DNA from: a virus
Direction: 5' to 3' (one strand)
IMG/VR virus record: IMGVR_UViG_3300025584_000341
Coordinates: 1-36,673 of that record
Length of the DNA stretch: 36,673 bases
The stretch's first letter is position 1; each line of letters starts with the position of its first letter. The position numbers and the translations under genes are program-made. The notes under the pieces were generated by a model. That model did no database searches, was not told the origin of the DNA, and saw only the letters and a program-made list of their open reading frames with translations. Of the stretch, positions 25,023 through 32,375 are shown in pieces.

Positions 25023-25756
25023 CACATCAAATAGGTGTAAGAATACTTTTGATATTGAATCATATTTTAGCAGTAATAGGAATTATATATTCTCCATTGC
25101 CGTGGTATCTATGGATTCCTATTGGATTTTTATTGTTTGGTAAATTTGGAAGTGAAATAGGTAATCATAGGTATGTTGCGCATAACTCTTTTGAGACAGG
25201 TCCAATAAGACATTTTTTGTTATCAACATTAGGAATATTTAATTGTTATGGTTCCCCTATCTCCTGGGCTATAGCGCATAGGGCCCACCATATGAATTCT
25301 GATGAAGAATTAGATCCCCATTCACCTCATATTATTTCTTGGTGGAGGGTTTGGTTAACATTGTGGCGGAAAGTTAATTTGCCCATAAAACACTATGCTG
25401 ATTTATTAAAAGATCCGATATACAAAAAAAGCCATAAATATTATTTTTATATCATAGGTATAACTTTTTTACTATTGTCATTAATAGATTGGAGATTGCC
25501 TGTGTTTTTAATTAGTATACCCAGTGTAGGAATTATTCATGGCGCGGCATTAGTTAATATTGTATGTCATAAATGGGGTTATCGTAATTTTGAAACTACA
25601 GATAAAAGTACAAACAATTGGTGGGTTAATGATTTAACATTAGGAAGTGGATTGCATAATAATCATCATCAAGATCCTAGTAATTGGGATGAAAATGTAA
25701 CAGGAAAAGAAAGGGACTATTGTGGGAAGTTTATTAAAAATTATCTCAAAGTATAA
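25019..25756 (+). CDS. Membrane fatty-acid desaturase 2
   Basis: 245 residues from the ATG at 25019, which overlaps the previous stop (ATGA). Histidine boxes are HRYVAH (50-55), HRAHH (87-91) and LHNNHH near the C-terminus. Hydrophobic segments lie at about 8-25, 27-42, 65-85 and 138-175. It is a paralog of the following gene, with the same box spacing and a shared YRNFETTDKSTNN segment. Expected to desaturate an acyl chain in the host membrane or an acyl-ACP/CoA. Regiospecificity cannot be read from the sequence. Confidence 0.93.
   Translation: MTHQIGVRILLILNHILAVIGIIYSPLPWYLWIPIGFLLFGKFGSEIGNHRYVAHNSFETGPIRHFLLSTLGIFNCYGSPISWAIAHRAHHMNSDEELDPHSPHIISWWRVWLTLWRKVNLPIKHYADLLKDPIYKKSHKYYFYIIGITFLLLSLIDWRLPVFLISIPSVGIIHGAALVNIVCHKWGYRNFETTDKSTNNWWVNDLTLGSGLHNNHHQDPSNWDENVTGKERDYCGKFIKNYLKV
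25580..25618 (+). repeat. 39-base exact repeat shared by the tandem desaturase genes (copy 1)
   Basis: Bases 25580-25618 are identical to 26316-26354 and encode YRNFETTDKSTNN in both paralogs, while flanking codons differ. This indicates recent gene conversion or strong local constraint after duplication. Confidence 0.9.
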
Positions 25757-26510
25757 TAATTCATGGCAAGCATATTTTAGCTTCATGATTTTATTTCATA
25801 TTGCATCAGTAATAGGATTGTTATATAGTTCATGGTACTGGCTGTGGTTAACTCTTGTAGGAGTTATATTGTTTCGACATATAGGAGGAGAAATAGGCGC
25901 CCATAGATATTTTGCGCATAGAAGCTTTAAAGCAAAATCTTGGGCCCATAAATTTATGGCTATATGCGGAATCTTTATATACCAAGGAACTCAATTTCCG
26001 TGGGTTGCATTTCATAGATATCATCATGAGAAATCTGACACACCTGAAGATCCTCATTCGCCACATTATTTAAGTCCTTTTGATGTATGGTTTACTAATT
26101 GGAGACAGGAAATATATGAACATAGACTGTATGCTGATCTTGTGAAAGATCCGTTCTTAAAATTATTACATAGAAATTATTTGACTATAGTTGTTCCACC
26201 ACTTGTTTTAACTGCATTAATTGATTGGAGAATACCTGTTTTCTTTTTTGCATTACCTAGTATTATAACACTTCATACTGGAGGTTTAGTTAATACTATA
26301 GGACACATGTGGGGCTATCGTAATTTTGAAACTACAGATAAAAGTACAAACAATACACTCGGGCAATGGTTGTCTGGTTTTACTGGATCAATGTTACATA
26401 ATAATCACCATTATGATCCTAGTGCATATAATACGAAAATGTCAGATAAATGGTATGAGACAGATTTTTTAAATGTTTTTATTATAGAGAAATTTTTGAG
26501 AAAAATATGA
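25722..26510 (+). CDS. Membrane fatty-acid desaturase 3 (tandem paralog of 2)
   Basis: 262 residues from GTG 25722, preceded by AAAGGGA and overlapping the previous gene by 35 bases; a start at the ATG for MILFHIASV would shorten it by 21 residues. Histidine boxes are HRYFAH (61-66), HRYHH (98-102) and LHNNHH near the C-terminus, with four hydrophobic segments. The tandem position, matching plan and an identical 39-base stretch shared with desaturase 2 show a duplication. Divergence elsewhere suggests different chain length or position specificity. Confidence 0.92.
   Translation: MGSLLKIISKYNNSWQAYFSFMILFHIASVIGLLYSSWYWLWLTLVGVILFRHIGGEIGAHRYFAHRSFKAKSWAHKFMAICGIFIYQGTQFPWVAFHRYHHEKSDTPEDPHSPHYLSPFDVWFTNWRQEIYEHRLYADLVKDPFLKLLHRNYLTIVVPPLVLTALIDWRIPVFFFALPSIITLHTGGLVNTIGHMWGYRNFETTDKSTNNTLGQWLSGFTGSMLHNNHHYDPSAYNTKMSDKWYETDFLNVFIIEKFLRKI
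26316..26354 (+). repeat. 39-base exact repeat shared by the tandem desaturase genes (copy 2)
   Basis: Second copy of the stretch at 25580-25618, located in the third desaturase gene just before its C-terminal histidine box. Confidence 0.9.
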
Positions 26511-27307
26511 TTACAATTAATACGTGGAGACAGAATTATATTATTGTACATGATCCTGATTCGAAAATTCGAGTGGACCTGTTAAATAAGTTATTAATTT
26601 CATTAGTAGATAAGATTAGCGGTAATGATCAAGACATTGAACGAGCGAAAAGAAAAAAAGAATATGTATTAATTTGTGGACATGCTAATCTAAAATATGA
26701 ACTATTAATAAGTGTTTTTAGTGAATTTCTTAAAAAATATGAAATTGGTTATAATTGGAAAGATATAAATTCTACTGAAGATATAGCCTTATTTAATGAA
26801 TTAGACCTTTTGCCAACTGAAGATTTGTCTAGTGGTTCTATGGGAGGAGGTGTGACCAATGATACTTTTGAAATAGAAACGGGCATTAAGCCGTTAGTTG
26901 ATGTTTTCAACGTGTTTGATGGTATTAGAACTTTTGGATCATGTGAGGGACATTTAATTAATGAATCATCACAGAGTAGAGCATATGTAACATGGACAGC
27001 GTGTTCAATTGATGGATTAAATTATTTAACTGCTCTTTTAAGAACTGCTATTAATAAAGTTTGGGAAAAAAATGAATTGGTTGATAATGAAAATTTTAAT
27101 TTTCTACAAACGAACAATAGAATTACGTTAAGTTTTAATACTGGATTTTGGAAACCAGCATTATTACGAACTGCACCATTACCGGGTGAAAATTATTATG
27201 AATTTATCTTTACGTATAATTTTGATCTTCAGAAATTAGTATTTGATATAATAAAAGACATTGCAGAAGATATGGGAAATGAAAAATATGAACGGAGTAA
27301 GCAATGA
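26507..27307 (+). CDS. SCEGH-motif protein, copy 2 (function unknown)
   Basis: 266 residues. It shares with the protein at 15848-16669 the pattern I-x-PLV-x3-N-x-FDG followed by SCEGH (145-149), then a beta-strand-like AYVTWTACS (matching AYIVFTVDS in copy 1), and a C-terminal segment with ITLSFNTG and YYEFIFTYNF. Similarity outside these parts is low, so duplication is old or each copy came in separately. It overlaps both neighbours by ATGA. One copy follows the radical SAM pair and the other precedes the TauD-like and Rieske genes, which hints at a role serving two different enzyme sets. Confidence 0.8.
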   Translation: MITINTWRQNYIIVHDPDSKIRVDLLNKLLISLVDKISGNDQDIERAKRKKEYVLICGHANLKYELLISVFSEFLKKYEIGYNWKDINSTEDIALFNELDLLPTEDLSSGSMGGGVTNDTFEIETGIKPLVDVFNVFDGIRTFGSCEGHLINESSQSRAYVTWTACSIDGLNYLTALLRTAINKVWEKNELVDNENFNFLQTNNRITLSFNTGFWKPALLRTAPLPGENYYEFIFTYNFDLQKLVFDIIKDIAEDMGNEKYERSKQ

Positions 27308-28431
27308 AAACTAGTAAAATACCCGGACTCGGTGATTATGGTCGATTTATAGATGATATATCATTAGCAGAAATGTCTGATAATGATTGGATAGAACTAG
27401 GAAAAGACCATCTTACTGATTTAGTAACAATCATTAGAGGTGTTGATATTCATCCTAATGAATTTGAACGAAAAATGATTCTTTGGGGTGATCCTTTTAT
27501 TTTAGATGGATATAGGATTAGAAAAAAATATAAAGAGAAATTGGGAATAAGCAATTTCTATAGTCTATTTAAACGTAATCTTATAGAAGACGAAGACCGA
27601 AAACATGCAGAAGATTTAGCTTGGATGGGGGCCGGAGGTGATGAATTTATAGGGGAAAAGATTCCTTGGAAATCTCAACTACACCGTATATCTGGTATAA
27701 AAGAAAACGGAAAGGCCATAGGAATGTTTGCTGAAGGAGAATTGCTTTGGCACTCTAATGAACCGGGATCAATTGTATTTAATCCAGGAATTGCTTTAAT
27801 GGGCATAAAAGGAATGGTTGGTACTTCAACAGGATTTGCTACTACTGCTTCTTGGTACGAGAAGCAAAGAGATTCTTTTAAAAGAGAATTAGATGATATG
27901 ACCATCATTTTTAAATATCAGAATTATGAAACTGCGCCTGAAATTGACAAAGATCAAGATGATTTATTTCGGTGGAATCAAACGTTTGAACCGATTGAAC
28001 TTCCACTGGTCATTACATCTCCTGGAGGAATAAAAGGACTACACTATTCTCCTGGCACCGTAGAGAGAACTAAGTTTTTAGATGATTTAGACAAAGAATT
28101 ATTTGTAGATGAATATATTTATCACCATAAATATCAGCAAAATAATGATATATGTATTTTTGATAATTCTATAACTTTACATAATAGAATAGGTCCTGTA
28201 GATGAACGAGTAGCATACCGTACACCATGTAATTATTGTCATTTAATTCCTGAAGATTATAACTATTATTCTCAAGAACCCTATAAAACACAATTTACAG
28301 AAACACGTAAAGATATACGAAATATTCTTAATTTACAGTCCCGTGTTGAAGATACTATGGTTTATAACAAATTTATGAAGCCTATGATCCCTGAAAGAGA
28401 ATGGAAAAACAACGATTTAGTGAGGAAATAG
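27304..28431 (+). CDS. TauD/TfdA-like dioxygenase with HxN in place of HxD
   Basis: 375 residues with a TauD-type core. LLWHSNEPGS provides H150, and FDNSITLHNR provides the distal H293. The 2OG-anchoring Arg is in ERVAYR (R306). The expected HxD carboxylate position holds Asn152, with Glu153 next to it. Family members hydroxylate small molecules; loss of the carboxylate ligand is known from related halogenases, where it is Ala or Gly. Whether Asn152 or Glu153 serves here is unclear. Its 3' end overlaps the Rieske gene by 31 bases, so the two oxygenases are likely made together. Confidence 0.75.
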   Translation: MKTSKIPGLGDYGRFIDDISLAEMSDNDWIELGKDHLTDLVTIIRGVDIHPNEFERKMILWGDPFILDGYRIRKKYKEKLGISNFYSLFKRNLIEDEDRKHAEDLAWMGAGGDEFIGEKIPWKSQLHRISGIKENGKAIGMFAEGELLWHSNEPGSIVFNPGIALMGIKGMVGTSTGFATTASWYEKQRDSFKRELDDMTIIFKYQNYETAPEIDKDQDDLFRWNQTFEPIELPLVITSPGGIKGLHYSPGTVERTKFLDDLDKELFVDEYIYHHKYQQNNDICIFDNSITLHNRIGPVDERVAYRTPCNYCHLIPEDYNYYSQEPYKTQFTETRKDIRNILNLQSRVEDTMVYNKFMKPMIPEREWKNNDLVRK

Positions 28432-29294
28432 AAAAAATATTCTTAAAAGGAATGTTTGTAGATTCTGGGTATCGTTCATTACGTAAAAATGATTATCACA
28501 GTTTTCTTATAGGAAAACACCCAGTTGTTGTTAGAGATGGTGCTGTTTATGATAATGTTTGTGACCATAGACTTTCCTTAATACACCCCCTAGGATATGG
28601 TAATCAAGAATTTGTATGTGGTTATCATGGTAAAGACCAGTCTCATGCAAAACAATATCCTCATTACAGATATAAAAATTTATTGTTTGTAGGTGAACAC
28701 GATCCTTCAATGATTTCTTTATTACGCAAATATAATTATAAAGCCAATAATCATTTTTTTCATTACGAGTTGAAAATTAACGCAAATTGGAAATTATTTG
28801 TTGAAAATGTTATAGAATACCAGCATGTAAAACACGTACATAAAGAATCTAAAAATATGTTAAAACCATTTCTTTCATTAGACCATATTCCAGAACAAAT
28901 AAGATATGGAAAACATTCATTAGAACGAATAGTTTCAGAAGCACCTCAACGATATAAAAAATATATTGATGAATGGAAATGGGAAAATATCTATATATTT
29001 CCTAATTTGTTTATATCAAATATTTCTGATATTGTGACGTTTATTGGTTATTTTATTCCCGAAAAACATAATGAAACAACAGTAGTATATGAAGGATATT
29101 TTAATAAAGAAGGTATGGATGAACGAATGGCGGACGTTATAAAAACGAGTGCGAAAAACTTTGTACCGACCATTTTATCAGAAGATAAACCCTTTATTGA
29201 AAGTTGCCAATATGGTAAAATAGCAAAACCGTTTACTAAATACCTTTTAGAAGAAGAAAAACGAATAGACTGGTTTTTGGAAGCATTAAAGTAA
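28401..29294 (+). CDS. Rieske non-heme iron oxygenase, catalytic subunit
   Basis: 297 residues, at the short end for the family. The Rieske [2Fe-2S] motif is C54-x-H56 (NVCDHRL) and C73-x2-H76 (FVCGYHG). The catalytic domain has NWKLFVENVIEYQH with H142 and H147, matching the usual N-W-K...E-N...H-x4-H mononuclear iron site. The third, C-terminal carboxylate ligand cannot be pinned down by eye. Such enzymes hydroxylate, demethylate or desaturate using electrons from a reductase, which is not encoded here and would come from the host. It is the last recognisable enzyme of the island. Confidence 0.9.
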   Translation: MEKQRFSEEIEKIFLKGMFVDSGYRSLRKNDYHSFLIGKHPVVVRDGAVYDNVCDHRLSLIHPLGYGNQEFVCGYHGKDQSHAKQYPHYRYKNLLFVGEHDPSMISLLRKYNYKANNHFFHYELKINANWKLFVENVIEYQHVKHVHKESKNMLKPFLSLDHIPEQIRYGKHSLERIVSEAPQRYKKYIDEWKWENIYIFPNLFISNISDIVTFIGYFIPEKHNETTVVYEGYFNKEGMDERMADVIKTSAKNFVPTILSEDKPFIESCQYGKIAKPFTKYLLEEEKRIDWFLEALK

Positions 29295-29303
29295 GGATAT
29301 AAA

Positions 29304-29804
29304 ATGGGAAGAATTACTGAAGAATTTCCGACTATAGATACATCTCCTCTGTGGTCAAAGTTAAAAATGGAAGATGAACTAGATGATGATACATTATTAA
29401 TAGAACTTCATTGTTTAATTCATTCAACATCAAAGATTAGATTTACAAAAGAGACTATCATAGATGATACTCAATATACAGATGATACCGTAGAAGAAGG
29501 TCGAACATATATCGATAAACAATTACATCCTGGACCTGATCATATTCATTCGTATTCTACGAGAATAAATACTATAATAAATGGATATAATTCGTTAGCA
29601 ACGAAATATGGTCAAGAACATTTTGATGCTTTTCTTGAAAATTTATATACATCATATCCTACTGTTGATCCTAATAGTTCCGTGATGGAATATTTACAGC
29701 AAAGTAAGGAGGGGAGGCCTCAATTTCATATGAAATGGGCATATATTTATGATTTTATGCATAGTATAACGGAATATTTTGACCGAAAAGGAATATCATT
29801 ATGA
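29304..29804 (+). CDS. Unidentified acidic 166-residue protein
   Basis: No family recognised. Acidic N-terminal half with runs of Asp/Glu (MEDELDDDTLLIELH), a His-containing LHPGPDHIHSYSTRI near residue 73, and an aromatic helical C-terminus. Preceded by AAGGATATAAA and overlapping the next gene by ATGA. The HxH-type cluster could be metal-binding, but this is weak. Confidence 0.7.
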   Translation: MGRITEEFPTIDTSPLWSKLKMEDELDDDTLLIELHCLIHSTSKIRFTKETIIDDTQYTDDTVEEGRTYIDKQLHPGPDHIHSYSTRINTIINGYNSLATKYGQEHFDAFLENLYTSYPTVDPNSSVMEYLQQSKEGRPQFHMKWAYIYDFMHSITEYFDRKGISL

Positions 29805-30388
29805 CTCCCGAAGAACGAAGAACAATATTTAAAACTGCTTGGACGAATTCTCTCAAAAAAGATTTATATCCTACACATCTTAATGGTTCTAATATTGCGA
29901 TTAATCATTTTCTTATGAATGTATCCTTATCTTTATTTCCTGATAATAATATTAATTCTGACTTAGATATGGAACAATATGAAATTCATGCAGTTCAGAT
30001 GATGAGAGCCATTAAGAATGATTTACAACAAACAGGTGCAACAATACATACATTTAACGAGCAATCATTAGATGAACTTCCTGATTCTGCTTATGGACTA
30101 CCTGTTTTTGTTATTTTAGAAAATCCTCTTTTGTTAAGAAAATTAGGCAGTAAAATTATAAATTATTTGTATTTAGGTGACGATTTATTAATGGATTCGT
30201 TTTTAGGTAGTGTTCTTCATTGGGAAAATTGGAAATTAAATCCAGAATGGAAACCTCGCTTATTATTTTGGGTCGAACTTCCATTTGATGGTGTTAAAAA
30301 AATGCATGTTGGGGATAAATGGTTTAGACCTTATGATTCAGCAGATAAACTTATTTGGGATGATTTTTGGAGCGGAATATGCCTTTAA
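29801..30388 (+). CDS. Unidentified 195-residue protein
   Basis: No family recognised. Contains helical segments (VQMMRAIKNDLQQTGATIHTF), a hydrophobic middle (YGLPVFVILENPLLLRKLG) and an aromatic-rich C-terminus with WENWKLNPEWKPRLLFWVELP. Overlaps both neighbours by a few bases and therefore belongs to the island's translational chain. Confidence 0.7.
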   Translation: MTPEERRTIFKTAWTNSLKKDLYPTHLNGSNIAINHFLMNVSLSLFPDNNINSDLDMEQYEIHAVQMMRAIKNDLQQTGATIHTFNEQSLDELPDSAYGLPVFVILENPLLLRKLGSKIINYLYLGDDLLMDSFLGSVLHWENWKLNPEWKPRLLFWVELPFDGVKKMHVGDKWFRPYDSADKLIWDDFWSGICL

Positions 30389-30753
30389 CAGAGAGCGGAA
30401 TAGAGATAGAAGCAACATTAACAATAGTTGATAATGAATTTGTATTGGATTGTGATATTGAACCTGTTCCAGATTTAACAGACTTTCATAAAATACATTT
30501 ACAAACATCATCGTTAATATGCACTTTTGATCCTACTACATCTGGATATGTTAAAAATGAATATAAACACACTGCTAATAATTCAACATTGCTTTCTTTG
30601 GTTTCATGTGCTGGGCAATGGGCAGAAGATTATATGTGGTATTTTGATTTTGATGAATCCATATATGATCAAGTTAAAACACTTTTAGATGAAAAAAATA
30701 TAATTTACCATTTACCTAATGACTTTGGCATGATTTTAGGAAAAATGATTTAA
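30379..30753 (+). CDS. Small unidentified protein (124 aa), last gene of the island
   Basis: Start set at the ATG at 30379, which has TTGGAG upstream; an in-frame TTG 12 bases earlier is part of that ribosome site. Predominantly beta-like and acidic (GIEIEATLTIVDNEFVLDCDIEPVPD), no known motif. The following 60 bases are non-coding and carry the late promoter for the head genes, so this marks the island's right end. Confidence 0.65.
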   Translation: MPLTESGIEIEATLTIVDNEFVLDCDIEPVPDLTDFHKIHLQTSSLICTFDPTTSGYVKNEYKHTANNSTLLSLVSCAGQWAEDYMWYFDFDESIYDQVKTLLDEKNIIYHLPNDFGMILGKMI

Positions 30754-30771
30754 CACAAAGGACATGGATTA

Positions 30772-30779
30772 TATAAATA
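30772..30779 (+). promoter_or_regulatory. T4-type late promoter for the head gene block
   Basis: Exact TATAAATA 34 bases before the next ATG, in a gene-free stretch of 60 bases, followed by a ribosome site (AAGGGG). It separates the biosynthetic island from the head genes and lets them be transcribed independently of it. Confidence 0.75.
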
Positions 30780-30813
30780 TAAATTAGATATTACAATTTA
30801 ATGCCAAGGGGTT

Positions 30814-31392
30814 ATGAAAACATTTAAAGATTTATCATCAGTAGCTAAAAAAGAAATAAAAGAACATTCTGTAAACATTTCTCATGAATTTCCTCATATG
30901 AAAATGAAATATGATGATTTTGAAGGAAGACTGGCTAAACAAAGTTTATATAAAGTGCATAAATACAGTAAGGACCTTTTTGAAATGCTTGATGATCAAG
31001 TTGAATTAGAAACATGGGTACAAGATAAAATTTCAAAAGCATGTTCTAATTTAAGTTCTGTAAAATATTATCTTGATTATGAAATGGAACATGGTTCAGA
31101 AGATAATCCATATGAAGAATATGAATATGATGATGCAGATATGATTGAAGATGTTCATCATATTAATGATTTAATTCCATTGCTTAAACAAATTTATAAA
31201 GAACAAAGATCTCATAAAATAAGTTTAAAAGATGATATTCAAGTAATTGTTGATCCTGATGATGCAAAAATTTTATACGAAACATATAAAAGATTAAATG
31301 AAAAAAATAAAGAAGAGTTTTCTAAAAAACTATTTGAAAGTAAGAAAGATTTTTGGAACATGGTTTCTTTTTCTAGAAGCAGAGGAGAGTAA
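30814..31392 (+). CDS. Head-assembly associated protein (marine T4-like)
   Basis: 192 residues. The segment VELETWVQDKISKACSNLSSVKYYLDYEMEH resembles a motif of small proteins encoded just upstream of the prohead protease in marine T4-like phages, where T4 has its small core proteins. The rest is strongly charged (acidic EEYEYDDADMIED; basic C-terminus) and helical. A role in prohead core or virion assembly is inferred from position and this motif. First gene behind a late promoter. Confidence 0.65.
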   Translation: MKTFKDLSSVAKKEIKEHSVNISHEFPHMKMKYDDFEGRLAKQSLYKVHKYSKDLFEMLDDQVELETWVQDKISKACSNLSSVKYYLDYEMEHGSEDNPYEEYEYDDADMIEDVHHINDLIPLLKQIYKEQRSHKISLKDDIQVIVDPDDAKILYETYKRLNEKNKEEFSKKLFESKKDFWNMVSFSRSRGE

Positions 31393-31395
31393 TTA

Positions 31396-31644
31396 ATGGC
31401 TTATAAAATACTTGGAACTTTAGTAACAGATCCAGCAAATAATACAATAGGTTCAGCGACTTCGGTTGCGTGTAACATAGAAACTGCTGGAGTTGTAGAA
31501 GTACAGGGTCTTGGATTAAATGGTGCGGCATGGGAGTCTAAAGGAACAATTAAACTTCCTGTAGGAATACATAAAGTTAATAAAGATGCCGCTTATAGCA
31601 TAACCTTCACGGGTCAAGCGACAAAAATAGCACATTCGGACTAA
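31396..31644 (+). CDS. Small Gly/Ala-rich protein, possible minor virion protein (82 aa)
   Basis: Begins MAYKILGTLV and is mostly beta-like with Gly, Ala, Thr and Val (VEVQGLGLNGAAWESKGTIKLPVG), without charge clusters. Ribosome site GGAGAG upstream. Short proteins with this kind of start occur in the head region of marine T4-like phages. Decoration or structural function is a guess. Confidence 0.6.
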   Translation: MAYKILGTLVTDPANNTIGSATSVACNIETAGVVEVQGLGLNGAAWESKGTIKLPVGIHKVNKDAAYSITFTGQATKIAHSD

Positions 31645-31650
31645 TGTTAA

Positions 31651-31971
31651 ATGGCAAATGCGAGAAGAATACATAAAATTAGTCGTGTTCGAACTATTGG
31701 CGGTAGACGAAAGGCGTTCAGAAATATTTTTAGAAAAAGCAGAAGCCTGATCGGTAAAGGATATAGAAAAGTTGCGGGTAAAAAGATCCTTAAAAAAATG
31801 TCTGCTAAAGAAAGAAAAAGGTTTAATCCTAAAACTAATTTGAAAATAAGGCAGTCTTTAAGAAAAAGAAAAATAAAACAGAGATTAATAACTTTAAAAA
31901 GAAAGAAAACGTTGAGATCTGGGTTGTATAGGGGAATTTCGAAATTAGGAAAGCATCATCAAAAAAAATGA
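31651..31971 (+). CDS. Very basic 106-residue protein, candidate internal head protein
   Basis: About 40 percent Lys/Arg, with essentially no acidic stretches: R-rich N-terminus (RIHKISRVRTIGGRRKAFRNIF) and K/R-rich middle and end. Such composition suits binding DNA or the acidic scaffold inside the prohead. It is located between head-assembly genes and overlaps the next basic protein gene by ATGA. No enzyme motif seen. Confidence 0.65.
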   Translation: MANARRIHKISRVRTIGGRRKAFRNIFRKSRSLIGKGYRKVAGKKILKKMSAKERKRFNPKTNLKIRQSLRKRKIKQRLITLKRKKTLRSGLYRGISKLGKHHQKK

Positions 31972-32366
31972 AAAATTTCAGAGAATTTAAAGATGAATCA
32001 GAATATCAACATGTTCCCTTAGAGGAAAGAAAATTTACTCTTCAACAAAGATTGAAAGCGGGTCAACGAGCTAGAAGACGTTCTAAGTTATTGACAAGAG
32101 CGAAGGAGAGAGCATTAAGAAGAATGGCTAGTCCAAAAGTATTGCAAAAACGGGCTCAGAGAAGTGCTAGAAATATAATGAAAAATAGAATTGCTAAAGG
32201 ACAAAGTATGGCATCTATGTCTCCTGCTCAAAAAATGATGATATCAACAAGATTAGATAAGTTTTTACCCAAAATTAAAAAAATGGCAAAACGACTAGTA
32301 AAAGTTAAAAGATATCAAGAATTGCAACGTAAAAGAAAGACAAAGATAAAAACACCTGGACAATAA
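31968..32366 (+). CDS. Very basic prohead core/internal head protein (132 aa)
   Basis: Arg/Lys-rich helical protein (RLKAGQRARRRSKLLTRAKERALRRM, then AQRSARNIMKNRIAKG and MSPAQKMMISTRLDKFLPKIKKMAKRL). This pattern matches basic proteins found just before gp21 in many marine T4-like phages, presumed prohead core components. It lies nine bases before the protease gene. The pairing of two adjacent strongly basic proteins is notable. Confidence 0.7.
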   Translation: MKNFREFKDESEYQHVPLEERKFTLQQRLKAGQRARRRSKLLTRAKERALRRMASPKVLQKRAQRSARNIMKNRIAKGQSMASMSPAQKMMISTRLDKFLPKIKKMAKRLVKVKRYQELQRKRKTKIKTPGQ

Positions 32367-32375
32367 GGCTAAGTC

